64,000 nucleotides of DNA from Brassica napus (taxonomy: Eukaryota; Streptophyta; Magnoliopsida; Brassicales; Brassicaceae). The notes under the pieces are model-generated. The model was not told the DNA's origin. It saw only the letters and a program-made list of their open reading frames with translations, and made no database searches. The stretch spans positions 30,885,401-30,949,400 of the forward strand of contig NC_063434.1 of assembly GCF_020379485.1 (NCBI RefSeq), in the 5' to 3' direction. This document shows, one piece after another, positions 19,100-33,430 of the stretch. The translations under genes and the position numbers were made by a program. Each line of letters begins with the position of its first letter. Position 1 is the stretch's first letter.

Positions 19100-21973
19100 T
19101 TATGATGTGGATGCAATATCCTCTGTTGTCTTCAGGCGCTTTGCATCCAGCTCTTCTTGGGTATTATCTTCTTGCACTGCTTCTTCTTCCTCTTTTAGTT
19201 CTTCATGGTGTTGAGTAAGATGACCATTGACTGCTTCATGACCAATAAGAGAGACATGTTTGCTCGTTATCTGACGACCTGCCCTAAGCTTTGGACCCCA
19301 ATGCTTCTCTGGATTTGGCAGAAACCGAGCTACTTTCTTCGCTTGCGCCTTGCTCAGCGAACCAACGTGACGCGAAAAATCAACCTGAACGGTAACATAA
19401 GACAAAGATTCAAGCTCTGAAATCTATTCAGTTTCTAACAATGCAGAGAAAGACACCAAAAGAGACCTGGTGTGATGGTTCTTTGGACAAGATCACACTT
19501 CCAGGGAGTTCAGGGGCTTGCGCCTTTATAGGATGATTCTTAACCTACAAACATCAACAACCAAGAAATAAAACCAGTAAAAAAAAACAAGATTTGGTTA
19601 AATGAAACACTAATGACATTCTGAATCATCTGTTTAGTTTTACCCAGCAACGCATGATGTCCCAGATAACTTCCATAGGAGCATCAGTTTTCATGCCGAG
19701 AGGATTCACATGGGTTCCGGAGATACGGTAATTAGCATTGATAACAGCTGATCGAAAGATAGCAGCTGATGGTGAAATGCATTTTAGCGTCGCACAAAGA
19801 TTATGCAGACTCAAAAACAAAGGAACATCTACCAACTCCTGAAAACATAGATATAGCAATAAAATCAACTCTCTCCTTTTCACGGTTTATTCTAATAAAC
19901 TGAACACAAACAAATCTCGCAACTTGCCTCGGAGATTGTGGTAAGTACAGCGTAGATCCGGTCATAAGCAGGATACCTGTCTTTCATGGATTTAACACTG
20001 TTCAAAATAGAAGTAACCCATTCTTGATCATGGATTGGAGCAGACCATATCAGTCCGCCCATGTTATATTTCTTCCCACAGTGGTTGCATTCTTGTGCCA
20101 CAACTGGACCAATTGCTGGAAGATACCTCACACTGTTGTTCTGTCAAACAATGGTCATATATATTTATAAGAAAATTGTTTCAAGATTAAAAAAATTATG
20201 TCAGAACAACAAGAATCACTGGCTATAATAATCCAAGTTTCTCTATCATCTTAGGAGGTGCATTGCATAGAGAATGTTCAAACAGGTGCATATATACCTT
20301 AGGAAGAGACCTTCCAACAGGTTGAAGATGGAAAGAATCACAACCAATGCATTGATAGACGTAAGAAAGCTTCAATGGAGTGTTCTTCATTGCACTCGCC
20401 GAGCTGTGACAATTTGATTAAGCGCTTTGAGGCTTCAGTGAATCAAAAAAACAAAACAGAACATTTTACAATGTTTGATTAGACAAGGAGAAGCTCACGT
20501 GTAAACGCGTACAAAGACACGAACATAGAAATCCATTTGCACAGATAGCACCGGAACTATATACCGCTTGTAGCGGTTTGCGTGGCTCTACATTTAAGGA
20601 AAAAAGAACATAAGAAAAATGATTTATTTCGTAAAAGAGGAAATCGCTTAAAGATAAACAAACCTCGATGCTGGCAAGGAGGATCCTCAAAGCCATCTCA
20701 TGACAATACTTCCCTCTCAATGGGTAAGAACCATATCTGTTACATCAAAAAGATTAAAGATCAGTTTAGGCAAATGACACACTTGGTATATGTTTCACAT
20801 AAACACTCACTTGGAATAACAAACTTCACCGTTACCGCCACATAACACTGCCATATCAGTTGCTGTGCACATCAGCAATCCACCATCCGAGACTGATTGA
20901 ATAGCCGAGTCAAGGAAGATAGAAGGTGATCCATATGGATCAAGATCAACCTAAGAAGATTATTAACCAGGATTAGTTTTTAGTATAACAAACTAACAAC
21001 CAATATGCAAATGAACACAAGTATAAAACTCATGGAATTACCACATCAAATTCGTTAGGGTGGGTAAGCATATGGACACGAGCATCGGTATGATGTGACT
21101 CCACCTTTGAAATAGCCAGCGAGCCATTGAACTTTATGTTTCTCTGGCAAGCTTCCACCGATGCTTATCAAAAGAAAAAAAAGGACACAGTGTTAGTAAC
21201 TTAGCATACTGATAAGATTTCTACAAGTCCCTCTAAGCTAATTCATTAGGAGGAGATTACCAATGTCATTGTCCAACGCTACAACCTGACCAATCCCTTC
21301 TATTTCACGCGCATATCTTAAAGCTCGCAAACCAGAAGCTGACAAAGCCTGAGAATGCATTAAAAGTTATCTAACTGCAAGATCTCAACAAGCAATGAAA
21401 CCAAGAGAGTGAATAATATAGAACATAGGAAAGACCTCGAGCACTTTCGGAGGCTGGAGTCCTCTAAGTGCAACTCCTTCAGGTTTTTTGGAAGCAGAGC
21501 TTGGTGGGTCTTCAGATGCTACTTGGTGCTCACCGTTCTCAATTGGAGTTCCTTCCTTGGAAGCTTGAGAAGAGTCCTTGTCAACCACATTGGAAGCTGA
21601 TCTGTTTCTTTTAGATAGCTTAGCTTCATGCTCTTGCTTGCGTTTGGATATAAATTCTCTTAGGACAGCTATAGACATGTCTCTATTGTTCACCTAACCA
21701 AGTAAAGTTGTAACAATCAAATACCATTCAAAGTTGTGATCTTTTGGTTTCTCATTGATTCATATAGACTAAACCAAAGTATTGAAGATGTGAATCAATT
21801 AATGTTGAACAAAGCTACGAACTTTGGAAACAAAATCAAATAAGCTAATACAATGGAAGAGAAACAATAAGAAGAACCTGAGCTTTATTGAAGAAGACTT
21901 GGTTCTTCTTGTGAAGGAGGATCTCAGCTTCTCCTTCCTTGATAACGGTGTAGTCATTCAGATCCGATTCCAT
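19100..21973 (-). CDS. TRM1: tRNA (guanine26-N2)-dimethyltransferase, twelve exons
   Basis: Twelve exons join in frame to 580 residues: 21878-21973, 21436-21693, 21261-21348, 21042-21163, 20811-20950, 20664-20736, 20499-20587, 20298-20403, 19928-20140, 19644-19838, 19467-19544 and 19100-19384. The enzyme uses S-adenosylmethionine to make m2,2G at position 26 of tRNAs. Seen: the SAM-fold segments [13 protein letters not shown] and VALDNDIASVEA, the catalytic-type DLDPYGSPS, and a Cys pair region YQCIGCDSF followed by CNHCGKKY, typical of the Trm1 zinc-binding C-terminal domain. The C-terminus has a basic stretch and an acidic EEEEAVQED tail. The intron after exon 9 has a GC donor (GAG then GCAAGT); the others are GT-AG. 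It corresponds to AT3G02320. No lesion was found. Confidence 0.93.
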
Positions 21974-22275
21974 TGCTCTCTCTCTTATTATCAACAGGAG
22001 ACTCTTCAAGTTATCCCCTTGTATGCGAATGCTCTGCTGTTTTAGAGAGAAATTTGGAGGAGGTTAAGCTTTAAAACCCTACTCTGCATTAACAAGTGGG
22101 AAGTTTTTGTTTCCTTTGGAATAGAAAAAAAAAAAGAAAAAAGAAAAAAGACAGTTGATTTGTAGTAATTAGAAAATTGAATTTGGACATAAATTAACAT
22201 AATAAAACATAACGGATACGAATGTAAGAAAAGCAAACGTTAGGGACGGGACTAGGAAAAAAAAAAGATCATAGC

Positions 22276-22281
22276 AAAAAA
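22276..22281 (-). terminator. Pol III T-run after tRNA-Ile
   Basis: Six Ts on the minus strand begin a few bases past the tRNA 3' end. That is the normal RNA polymerase III stop signal. Confidence 0.7.
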
Positions 22282-22285
22282 TACT

Positions 22286-22359
22286 TGGCCCATGCAGGTT
22301 TCGAACCTGCGACCTTCGCGTTATTAGCACGACGCTCTAACCAACTGAGCTAATGGGCC
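22286..22359 (-). tRNA. tRNA-Ile (AAT anticodon)
   Basis: A 74-base cloverleaf begins GGCCCATTAGCTCAGTTGG and ends with the matching acceptor strand ATGGGCC plus discriminator A. The anticodon loop contains AAT (CTAATAA), read as inosine-AU in the mature tRNA. The B box GGTTCGAAACC is intact and there is no intron. A T-run follows. It is a normal nuclear tRNA gene between TRM1 and the transposon-rich SEP2 upstream region. Confidence 0.95.
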
Positions 22360-23611
22360 ATTTGATATGCGGTAAGACCAGTCAGAATAGAGACAAACAT
22401 GAGATGGACCCTCCCGTGAATCCCATCAATCAACTACAATTTTCTTACTAGGGGTTGTGTAACTTGTGTTGTTGTTTGCAAAAGAGGCTAACGAGTGCTC
22501 AATTTGATGGAACAGACGAGTTTCTCAAGTAACAAAGAATGTATATACGCATGTTGAAAATGTTGTTGAATTTTTTTACCAAAACATGTGTTTGGCTTTT
22601 ATGCCTTTGAACAATGCTACGTCCAATGGAAACATGCGTCTTCTAGCTAGGTAAGGGATTTTTAAGTACCGAACCACATTTGCACATGATGATAAAGAGC
22701 CCTTTGATCCATGTTTTCTAATTACTATATTAGCAACGTTGATATTAAGACTCCAAATGAGACTACACTTGGTTGACTCTGCCAAGGTTTGGATAGTCTT
22801 GACTCTTCTTCTTCTTCCTCTTCCTCGTACCATTTCAACAAACCAAGAACAGTAACAAAAAAAAACTCTGAAAATCTCCAAGGATGAAAATGTAATTAAA
22901 ATATAGGGACAAGTCACTGCTACACTTGGTGTGGTGTGTGGTTCCTCTGGCTCAGCCAGCACGCCTCCCACAAAAAGTCAAAACTTACCTACGTATCAAT
23001 TATATGTCGACACGTGTCCATCAGACCACATCACCCAGCTTGTTCCGTAACCTCACTGTTTAGATTTTGTTTTCTTTACTTTCTGACGTCTTTTAGCTGT
23101 TTTCTGTAAAATATATGCACGGACTTCCTACGTCACCTGAGACGACTAAGATCTTCCCTCTTAGATTCTTTGTCCAAAGGAAGATAAAGATTTCAAAAAT
23201 CATTTCACTTGTTTAGTAAGTAAATGCATACTTTACAAATTACAATGGTGGTACGAAAAAGTTGGTGGTGAAAACTGATACCTTGCACATAATAACTGCA
23301 TAAACATGTGTAATAAAAATTATTTAAATAGAGACAACGATGATTTTGTAATTCTTTCAGTCGACAATATTAGAATGAAATTATTTATACTTTTGTACCT
23401 CTAAATCAGAGATTACCCATGAACAAAAAAAATATCTTATACCATTCCTGTACTCATCTAAAAGACTTTAACTCCCGAAACTCTGGCAAGCAATGGCCAA
23501 ATATAGAACATTGGAGAACATAGTTAAATCTACTTTTCAAAAGGTTCTTAGTTCTTATAAAGAACTAATCAACAAACTCAATTAAGTGTACATTTTATAT
23601 GTATGCATGTG

Positions 23612-23635
23612 ATATATATATATATATATATATAT
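23612..23635. repeat. AT dinucleotide microsatellite
   Basis: A run of about a dozen AT units, broken at its right end by TGATAT. Likely polymorphic. Confidence 0.85.
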
Positions 23636-23817
23636 GATATATTTTTTTCTCACTTGTTATTTTCAGTTTAGACAATAGCATCACTTTAAGAAAACATGTG
23701 ACTTAAACTAAAACAAACAAACAAAGTGATCACCAAATATCTGTCGATATATCAAACATACACGTACGTTTATATGTATTATATGATAAGAGTTTTCTCA
23801 AACAATTAGTCCCTGTT

Positions 23818-23953
23818 ATTACTTTTGACTCATTTTTTTGAGCAACATACACGTACTTTTGACTCATAACAAACGATTTAGGATTATTACTTTTGACTCA
23901 TTTTTTTGAGCAACAGACACGTCCTTTTGACTCATAAGAAACGATTTATTATT
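23818..23953. repeat. Two tandem copies of a 68-bp unit
   Basis: The unit beginning ATTACTTTTGACTC recurs 68 bp later with few changes, each copy carrying TTTTTTTGAGCAACA and ending near AAACGATTTA. A simple recent tandem duplication in intergenic DNA. Confidence 0.8.
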
Positions 23954-24783
23954 TTTAGAAACCGGCAAATAAGAGGGATTTCTCAAAAAATATAAGTATA
24001 TGCATAAAAGAAAGCGAAAATATAACAAAAGTTGGTCTGAAACTTGAACCTTGTCAAGTAGATAGGAGCCAATAGACATGCGACACATACAAGTCCATAT
24101 TAAGGTATGAGAGGTTTTTCTGCAACTTGTGAAGTAGAAAATGATGATAGCTACTTTCGTATCATTGTAGAAGCAAATGCTATTCCCACTCTCACGCGCC
24201 TTACCACTTGGGCAATTTTAATACTTTCATTTCATTGGCAAATTAATATACATAACTACATACAGACGTATGTTATGCTATATATATCCATATCAAAGTT
24301 TTAAAAATTTCTATGAACTTAGGTAATGTATTTAAAACTTTAAGTGTGGAAATCTATGAACTTGGGTAATGTATGTAAGAGTTAAAGAGTGAAAATACAG
24401 TAAGTAATAATCAGATAACATAAACATCATCTATTCTATTAAAAGGGAAGCATTCTTGATAAATCTACTTATAAAAGTTGTTTGGACCCTTTCATTAGAC
24501 TTAATTTTTATTGGTCTTACCTTATATATTTGTACAATATATTAGTCAATACCATATATTTAACCGATTTTTATTCCTTCCCCTAACAAGATGCATGATA
24601 TTAATTATTAATATCATTATTTTGTTACCAAAATTAGAGGAAATCAAGTTATGGAGATTTTCCTAAAACGTCAGAGTCAAAAGGAATCGAATTATGGGAA
24701 TCAAATTAATATCGTGAGTTTGTTGCACCCTTTTGTGCATTCCCATCTATGCAGCATGTCCATATGTGTTATTTTATTGTTTA

Positions 24784-27700
24784 CTAGTAGTATTCCGGCG
24801 CTACGCGCCGGGTTCGTATGTTTTGTTCGAATGTGAAATGTTTTTATGCGGCTTAGGGAAATATCATTATTGTAAGAACCTACTAAATCTGAATTCTGCA
24901 TATATTTTTGTCAATTTTGATTTGACAACTTTTTACTGTAAATTAATTTGAATCTAAAAGAAATATGATTAAAATGAAATCATAGAAAAATGTAAGCTAT
25001 TCCGCTTGGTTTTCATGGGATCGTAGTTCTATTAGTCAGAGCATACCTTGTCAAGGGCAAAGCTGCAGCTTGAACCCCATCAGTTTGGTGGATTTAATAA
25101 AAAATCTTTGTTTTGATTGTATATATTATTTTGGTTTCCACCGTTTTCTTTTTAATTCTCTTTAACTTATGTTTAGTAGTAAAAAGGTCAGTGTAGGTCA
25201 TTGTAATTTTTTTTATTTGTGAAATATGGAAGGAATATAAAATTTAAATTTCCTACTTTTTTGTTCTTATGCATTTTCTCTTTTATTCTGAAAATTTATA
25301 TACTTTGAGTTATATTTTATTGTTTATTTTTTTATATTTTATTTTTATTGTTTATTTTTTATATTATATATTTTTATTATGTATTAATCTTTAACTATGG
25401 TTATTAACCTTTTTCTTGTTAATTCCTTAATTCCTTTAACCTTGATTTTGCTTACCAAATGAACATTTTTTTCATGCGATTCATTTTTTTTTATTGATTT
25501 GGATTTTATAAAACATGTTAAGCAATATTATAAATGAATTTCTCTTCTTTTAGTTTTTATTGATTTCATATTTATTTTATTAAGTATTTTGTCTAAATTT
25601 ATTATTTTTTAACTAAGCTTTTCATCAAGCTCAAGTTATGATTGTCACAAAATAATCATTTTTGTTTGTTCTATTTTGTTATTTTTATTTTCGAAACAAA
25701 ACTATAATGTTTTGATTGTGTATTAATATTTAATTATTATTTTCTTTCTCTTTTTATAATTATCTTCTCCACATCGCCAACCTGAGTCAGTAAAAGTAAG
25801 TTAATGCAAACTCACGTCTGGTTTTGTATACAACTAAAAGAGTAAGGTGTCCTATATTTGTTGTTTAATCAAAAGAGAAGCTACATCTACTATTCCAAAA
25901 ATTTATGATGATGAATCAAGTATTGGAAATTAAACAAATAAACAATTTTAGGAATATGTAATAGCTAGACCCGTAAAAGATTCCTTCAGTAATGAGATAA
26001 ACGTATTCATATATGATATAAGTATATAACCAAGCAAACTAAAAAGACGACAATCTATATAATAGAAAAATTATTGACTCAAACTTAGCACGTTCAGTGT
26101 GGAATTGGTTCTTCACCTATATTAATATTGTCATGGATCTCTATGGTTGGAGATCTCAGGCTCTGTGGTATCCTTTCCGGTGCTAAAAATGCATCAGGTT
26201 GAGCAGGTAGTACTGCTGACTCAGCCATGCTTCCTTCAAAAATTGGAGCGGTGTTACTTCATGTGGTATTATGTGAACCACTGCTCCTCATCACATGAGA
26301 GGGTTAATAGTGAGAGTCACAGCATCCAGAATATCATTTCCAGGGTAGTCACCACCTCCTTGTAAGCAAAGCTTTGATGATGAAGCATTGGTCCATCAGT
26401 TTTCTCAATGTCATTGACTTGGCCAGTGCAGTGGAATTCTACCGTACCGCCTTTGCGTCCACAGATGAAAAAAAAATAGAATGCATCATATAAGATTAGA
26501 AAACAGAGACGAATAAATGCAGTCTAACTAAGTTAAGAGTACATACCTGAGGTGGTGAATTCACGACACAGACAATAAACTCCACAATTGTTGCTAACTC
26601 AATTTTCTGTACACTGCCATACTTGGAAGGAGTGGAGGAGCTACCAATGTCGGATCCACAAAACCTTGCAGAATTGTGTTGTACAGGGTATAAGTACGCA
26701 AGTAGGAAGCAAGTTTTGTCAAATGTTTTAGTTTGAATATACTTAGTCTTGCAGAAAGCTCTGGCTGGTTACACTTTCTTGGTTAAAGTAGAAATGTGTT
26801 CCGGAGGTTGCATTGAGGAAAAGGCGGCCTGCAATGCTGCGTAAGGTTAGCATGAAAGCTGTTATGACAATGTAATTGGATATAGACGAATATTAATTTT
26901 GGTTTTATGTTCGTTGCAACAAAGACCTTAGGCTCCACAACACTACGCATTTATGTCTCATGGAACAGACTAACAATGATATCAAACACACTTACGCACA
27001 CAGTGGTTGCTCTCCAGAGTTGGTTGAGGTTCATTATAGTACCAGTTAAAACCAAGTAACGTAAAACACCATAACTTAAATCAAAGAAATATTTTTAGCA
27101 GAGATTTTCAACCTTGAAATTTAAGTGGTAAAACATTATAAGTTTGAACAGTCTGGTTCTCATTATTAAAGGTGGTTTTGATGCCTTTTATTTTCCCACA
27201 AATTGTCTAAGCGAAACAGTGGAAACAATGGTAGAGAAAGAATGTGTGAGAGAAACAGTGAAATTAATATAGGTAATACTTGAAAAGGATGGAAATAAAA
27301 TCAGACCTGGAAAAAAAATCTGTGTTGGTGTTAGCCAATACCATAAGGTGTTCGTAATTGCAAAACCCAAAACTCTCCACTGGAATCGGTTTCAGCGACC
27401 TCAACAAACACGGTTTGCTCCGTAAATCTAATAGAAACATGGATTTCTCCAAACCGGAAGTAAGGGTTGCTCCTTCATATGAAATACAAAACATTAAGCT
27501 AGATACTTCATTTTTTTTAAGGTGTTGAATAGTTGCACTTTAATTGATTCCTGGATTTGTCTATCCTGAGAAGAAAAAAAGAATATAACATTGATTTACT
27601 GCAAATAAAAATAGGAACCATCATAAGCATATCAATACCCATCAGCTCACCTCTTTTCATTACTTTATTGGCTTCCGAAAAACACATAGGAATCTTGCCT

Positions 27701-28272
27701 GAACTGACTGTGTGTAGCCGCTTGACTCAAATCAGAGAAATAAAACTGAGAAATTGCCAACTATCGTCCATTAAAAGAGAACATGAGCGATATATTTTTA
27801 GGTTTTATGAAAGTAAGGGAACTGCAGGGGGCTCTCAGATGGTGTAGATATACACATAATTAAGCTTTAAAATGTGTAATTAAAGAAGCAATGAAGAGGG
27901 GTGGTTGTGAGTTTAGTGGGATAACGTGATTGAAGGTCATAACTACATCGTTACATCGCCGGAGAAGGTGAAAGGGAATCGGTAAGCCTACAGTTTCTAA
28001 GAGATGAAAAGGATTATGGTTAAACCGGGCTACAACTTAAAAGCCAAGTTAAAATTAGTATTACAGTAATATAAAGACAAATTAAACGAAGCCCAAAAGA
28101 AAAATAAATCTATATTAAAACAAAGACAAAATAATAGGCCCAGCCCGCTATAAATAACAAAAGCATTCGAAATCAGAAAATACTTAACGTGCCACGTGGC
28201 AGAAAATGCCCCTCCCTTCTTGCTGATGTGGACACCTTAAGGAGGGAGAAAAGCCTCTTTTATTGTATAAGA
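24784..28272 (-). mobile_element. Helitron with decayed OB-fold gene
   Basis: On the minus strand it ends with the hairpin CCGGCGCGTAGCGCCGG, a seven-base spacer and CTAG at 24784-24787. It begins TCTTATACAATAAAAGAGGC at 28272. The flanks are A and T, the Helitron target. The perfect palindrome GCCACGTGGC lies near its 5' end (about 28190). The 3,489-bp interior holds broken coding pieces described separately. No Rep-helicase was found. Confidence 0.75.
26240..27500 (-). pseudogene. Decayed RPA-like OB-fold gene pieces inside a Helitron
   Basis: Minus-strand pieces read as protein over short stretches: FLLDLRSKPCLLRSLKPIP, then YEHLMVLANTNTDFFP up to a GT donor near 27306; further along IELATIVEFIVCVVNSPPQ, then CGRKGGTVEFHCTGQVNDIE. 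They are out of frame with one another and contain stops. The style, including a TNTD..PD turn, resembles the replication protein A-like proteins that plant Helitrons often carry. I did not align it, so the family is a moderate guess; that it is a broken gene is firmer. Confidence 0.45.
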
Positions 28273-28309
28273 TAACTAGAGATTAACCCGGGCTACGCCC
28301 GGGATTTTT

Positions 28310-31300
28310 ATTATTTTTATAATTTAAGTTGTTAAATTATTTATATTTAAGGTATGATATATATATTTATATAAATGTTAAGATGCATGTCATAATTAAA
28401 ATTTATTTTTAAATTTTAACACGTTAAATTAACATATTTTTTACTATTTAAATATCTTTTTTGTAATTTTGTTGGCTATCTAGTTATCATATTTAGCAAA
28501 ACTATCCGTTGAGTGTTGAAATAAATGTTTTAGATATTTAATTAAACTGTAGAGTATTTTCGGATCGACCACATGCTCAACAATCGATCCATCCGTAAAA
28601 AGATGGTCGATCTCCTTGGCCAGGTAAGTACAATTTTAGCAAAAATATCTTTGATTTTCAAATATTAAGTATATAACTATTCTTTTGAATATTGGTTTTT
28701 TGAATTGTATTTTTTGATTAAATTATTGTATTATAATGTTTATGTAAATATTTTTTGATGTTTGAATTTGTGTTGTTCGTATACTTAACCTAGATGATAT
28801 TGCTGTTTAACAATTTATTGTTTTCTGGATATAGAAAATAATGATATATCAAAACATATCTAATACTTGTTAAATGATAGTATAATGTAAATTACTTCCA
28901 TTATTTGAAAATAACAATTTGTTGTTTTTATTTTTGTTTTTAATCAGAAATTATTTTTATTTAAAAACATCATTCATATATAATATAATAGTTTAAGTTT
29001 GGAAGATTAATCTATATATATAAATTTATGTATATTTTAAAAAAAAAAAAATTAAGATATTATATATTGAGTAACTGAATAAAAGCTGAATTTCTTATCT
29101 TGAAAATCAAATATTTATAGTTTTGTCTTCATGTTATACTCACCAGTCCATAATTGATATTTATAACTCAGTATGTTTTTTAAAAAACTTAGTTTTAAGT
29201 AATAAATAAATTTAATGAATTAAATTCATCCCCTATAATGTGCTGTAAACTATATTTAAAAACTCTCTAAAATTATATTTTAAGCATAATATTACTATTA
29301 TTTAATTTAAGTTATTTTAAGCATAATATATGCTAAACCATCTTAAATTATATTTACAATAGGACCATCCTAAACCGGTTAATAAACCAAAAACAATACT
29401 AAACCAACATGAACCAATACCTGATTCGGCGAGGAAGGAAGTGTTTCGGGATAAACGCTTGAATGGTTATTAACTGTAATGGTTTGATCATGAAAGAGTT
29501 AGTATGAATATTAACAATAAAATTATGGATTAGATTAATTTAAATTTGTAAGAATATCTTTGAGTCTAAGAAAAGCAATTCAATTCCCATGAATAAGTTT
29601 GGCTTTTGGAAGTTGCGGGTTTTTCAACAATGAATCCACCTAACAAAAAGTTTGTTGTTATAAAAAATCTCCTTCAAGGTCATTAAAGGTTTTTGGGACG
29701 GCAATATTTGATGGTGGAACCATTTTTTTGCTCGAGTGCTATGAAGTTTTTTTGATAGTGTGAGGTTGATGTTGATAGAATAATGAGTTTTATAGAGACT
29801 TTCTTGATGTAAAACTATATTTTTTTTGTTTAATGTGGTATTTTCATTTTTACATAATTTACTACCATTTTAAGATAGATGTCCATTTTATTTAATGTAC
29901 TCTTTCCATTTTTTTGAAAACTGTGCATTTACTTATTATTGTATATATAATTCATATATTTATATATTTATAATATTTACTTATTATTTATTTTTCTATA
30001 TATTTTGTATTTCTCTTTCTTATATTTTATATTTTGTTAATATCTATATTTTATATTTTAAGATATATGTTTAAATTTTAATGTATTTTTCCATTTTTAA
30101 TGTAAAACGGCAATGTTTAATAGAAGAACTGGACAAATTGTCAAATAGTTATATTTATGTTTTTTTCTTTTTTTATAAAATGGTAATGTTACATTATGGA
30201 GATAAACCGTTTTTTTTTTGTGAAAAATGGTAATCTTACATATGTTTAATGTTGTTTTTCCATTTTTTATGTTGTATGTTTACATATTATTTTTAAAAAT
30301 GTAAAATAGTAATCTTACATATGTTTAATGTAGTATTTCCATTTTTATGTTGTATGTTTACATATATTTATTATTTTCGAAATTATATATAATGTTTTTT
30401 GAATTTTTTTTATAAAACCGTAATGTTACATTATGGAGATAAGCCGTCTTTTTTTCAAGTGAAAAATGGTAATCTTACATATGTTTAATGTAGTTTTTTT
30501 CATTTTTTATGCTGTATGTTTAAATATTATTTATAATTTTCGAAAATTAGTAATATTAAAATGTAAAACTATATTTTATGACACGTGTCATCTTTCGGAA
30601 GAAGTTTTTTTTGCTTATGTGGACGCTCTATGGAGCCTCAAGATTATATAGCAAATTACATGAGTTCATGAGTGTATCTACGCCAATTACTCTATATTTA
30701 ATGTAGTATTTTCATTTTTTATGTTGTATGTTTACATATTATTTATTATTTTCGAAATTATATATAATGTTTTTTTTTACAAAATAGTAATGTTACATTA
30801 TGGAGATAAACCGTCTTTTTTTAGTGAAAAATGGTAATCTTACATATGTTTAATGTTGTTTTCCATTTTTTATGTTGTATGTTTACATATTATTTTTTAA
30901 AATAAAAATGTAAAATAGTAATCTTACATATGTTTAATGTAGTATTTCCATTTTTATGTTGTATGTTTACATATATTTATTATTTTCGAAATTATATATA
31001 ATGTTTTTTGACTTTTTTTATAAAACGGTAATGTTACATTATGGAGATAAGCCGTCTTTTTTTCAAGTGAAAAATGGTAATCTTACATATGTTTAATGTA
31101 GTTTTTTCATTTTTTATGCTGTATGTTTAAATATTATTTATAATTTTCGAAAATTAGTAATATTAAAATGTAAAACTATATTTTATGCCACGTGTCATTT
31201 TTCGGAAGAAGTTTTTTTTGCTTATGTGGACGCTCTATGGAGCCTCAAGGTTATATAGCAAATTACATGAGTTTATGGGTGTATCTACGCCAATTACTCT

Positions 31301-33430
31301 ATATTTAATGTAGTATTTCTATTTTTTTATGTTGTATGTTTACATATATTTATTATTTTCGAAATTATATATAATGTTTTTTGTTTTTTTTATAAAACGG
31401 TAGTATTACATTATGGAATTAAGCCGTCTTTTTTTTTAAAGTGAAAAATGGTAATTTTACATATGTTCAATGTAGTTTTTCTATTTTTTATGTTGTATGT
31501 TTCATATTATTTATAATTTTTGAAAATTAGTAATATTAAAATGTAAAACTATATTTTATGCCACGTGTCATCTTTCGGGAGAATTTTTTTTCGCTGATAT
31601 GAACGCTCTATGGAGCCTCAAAAAGTCTCTTTTATTGGTAATATTACATTATGGAATTAAGCCGTCTTTTTTTTTAAAGTGAAAAATGGTAATTTTACAT
31701 ATGTTCAATGTAGTTTTTCTATTTTTTATGTTGTATGTTTCATATTATTTATAATTTTTGAAAATTAGTAATATTAAAATGTAAAACTATATTTTATGCC
31801 ACGTGTCATCTTTCGGGAGAATTTTTTTTGCTGATGTGGACGCTCTATATTTTTTTTTTTTCTAATTTAAGTTGTTAAATTATTTATATTTAGGCTATGA
31901 TTTATATTTATATAAATGTTAAAATGCATGTCATAATTAAAATTTATTTTTAAATTTTAACACGTTAAATTAACATATTTTTTACTATTTAAATATTTTT
32001 TTGTAATTTTATTGGCTATTTAGTTATCATATTTAGCAAAACTATCTTTTGAGTGTTGGAATAAATGTTTTAGAGATTTTATTAAACTTCAGAGTATTTT
32101 TGGATCGACCACATGCTCAACATTCGATCGATCCGTAAAAAGATGGTCGATCTCCTTGGCCAGGTAAGTACAATTTTAGCAAAAATATCTTTTATTTCAA
32201 ATATTAAGTATATAACTATTCTTTTTAATATTTTTTTAATTGTATTTTTGATTAAATTATTGTATTATAATGGTTATGTAAATATTTTTTGTGATGTTTG
32301 AATTTTTGTTGTTCGTATACTTAACCTAGATGATATTGATGTTTAACAATTTATTGTTTTCTGGGAATAGAAAATAATGATATATCAAAACGTATCTAAT
32401 ACTTGTTAAATGATAGTATAATGTAAATTACATCCATTATTTGAAAATAAACATTTGTTGTTTTTATTTTTATTTTAAATCAGAAATTATTTTTATTTAA
32501 AAACATTATTCATATATAATATAATAGTTTAAGTTTGGAAGATTAATCTATATATATAAATTATGTATATTTTTTAAAACATAATTTAAGATATTATATA
32601 TTGAGTATCTGAATAAAAGCTGAATTTCTTATCTTGAAAATCAGATATTTATATTTTTGTCTTCATGTTATACTCACCAGTCCATCATTGATATTTATAA
32701 CTCAGTATGTTTTTTAAAAAACTTAGTTTTAAGTAATAAACGAATTTAATAAATTAAATTCATCACCTATAATGTTCTGTAAACTATATTTGAAAACTCT
32801 CTAAAATTATATTTTAAACATAATATTATTATTATTTAATTTAAGTTATTTTAAACATAATATATGCTAAACCAACTTAAATTATATTTACAATAAGACC
32901 ATCCTAAACTGGTTAGTAAACCAAAAACAATACTAAACCAACATGAACCAATACCTGATTCGGCGAGGAAGGAAGTGTTTCGGGATAAACGCTTGAATGG
33001 TTATCAACTGAAATGGTTTGATCATGAAAGAGTTAGTATGAATATTAACAATAAAATTATAGATTAGATTAATTTAAATTTGTAAGAATACCTTTGAGTC
33101 TATGAAAAGCAATTCAATTCCCATGAATAAGTTTGGCTTTTGGAAGTTGCGGGTTTCCCAACAATGAATCCACCTAACAAAAAGTTTGTTGTTATAAAAA
33201 AATCTCATTCAATGTCATTAAAGGTTTCTGGGACGGCAAGAGTTGATAGTGAAACCATTTTTTTGCTCGAGTGCTTTGAAATTTTGCTTAATAGTGTGAG
33301 GTTGATGTGGATGGAATAATGAGTTTTATAGGGACTTTCTTGATGTAAAACTATACATTTTTTTTTTGTTTAATGTGGTATTTCCATTTTTATATAATTT
33401 ACTACCATTTAAAAATAGAAGTACATTTTA
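28310..33430. repeat. Long direct repeat inside the composite Helitron
   Basis: About 28310-29900 recurs at 31855-33430, offset near 3.54 kb. Landmarks in both copies: GATCGACCACATGCTCAA (28564 and 32104), AAGATGGTCGATCTCCTTGG, and CTGATTCGGCGAGGAAGG (29421 and 32956). Similarity is high but small indels are common. Confidence 0.8.
30230..31850. repeat. Tandem units of about 600 bp and shorter derivatives
   Basis: A unit containing TTACATTATGGAGATAA, GCCGTCTTTTTTT, a CACGTGTCAT block and GGACGCTCTATGGAGCCTCA recurs. The segment with TCTACGCCAATTACTC is at 30679 and about 606 bp later. Shorter copies follow up to 31850. These are repeated 5'-terminal regions of the Helitron family. Confidence 0.75.

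Larger units (their letters stand above)
22360..24429. other. Gene-poor spacer before the Helitron block
   Basis: Two kilobases without a recognisable gene. A minus-strand frame at 22576-22971 (131 codons, with RGRGRRRR) shows no family motif and was not called. Pieces include an AT dinucleotide run near 23612 and a two-copy 68-bp repeat near 23818. Confidence 0.5.

Noticed and set aside
22576..22971. 131-codon minus-strand frame with an Arg-rich stretch
   Set aside because: No domain, no codon-like conservation signs and no synteny support; likely chance.
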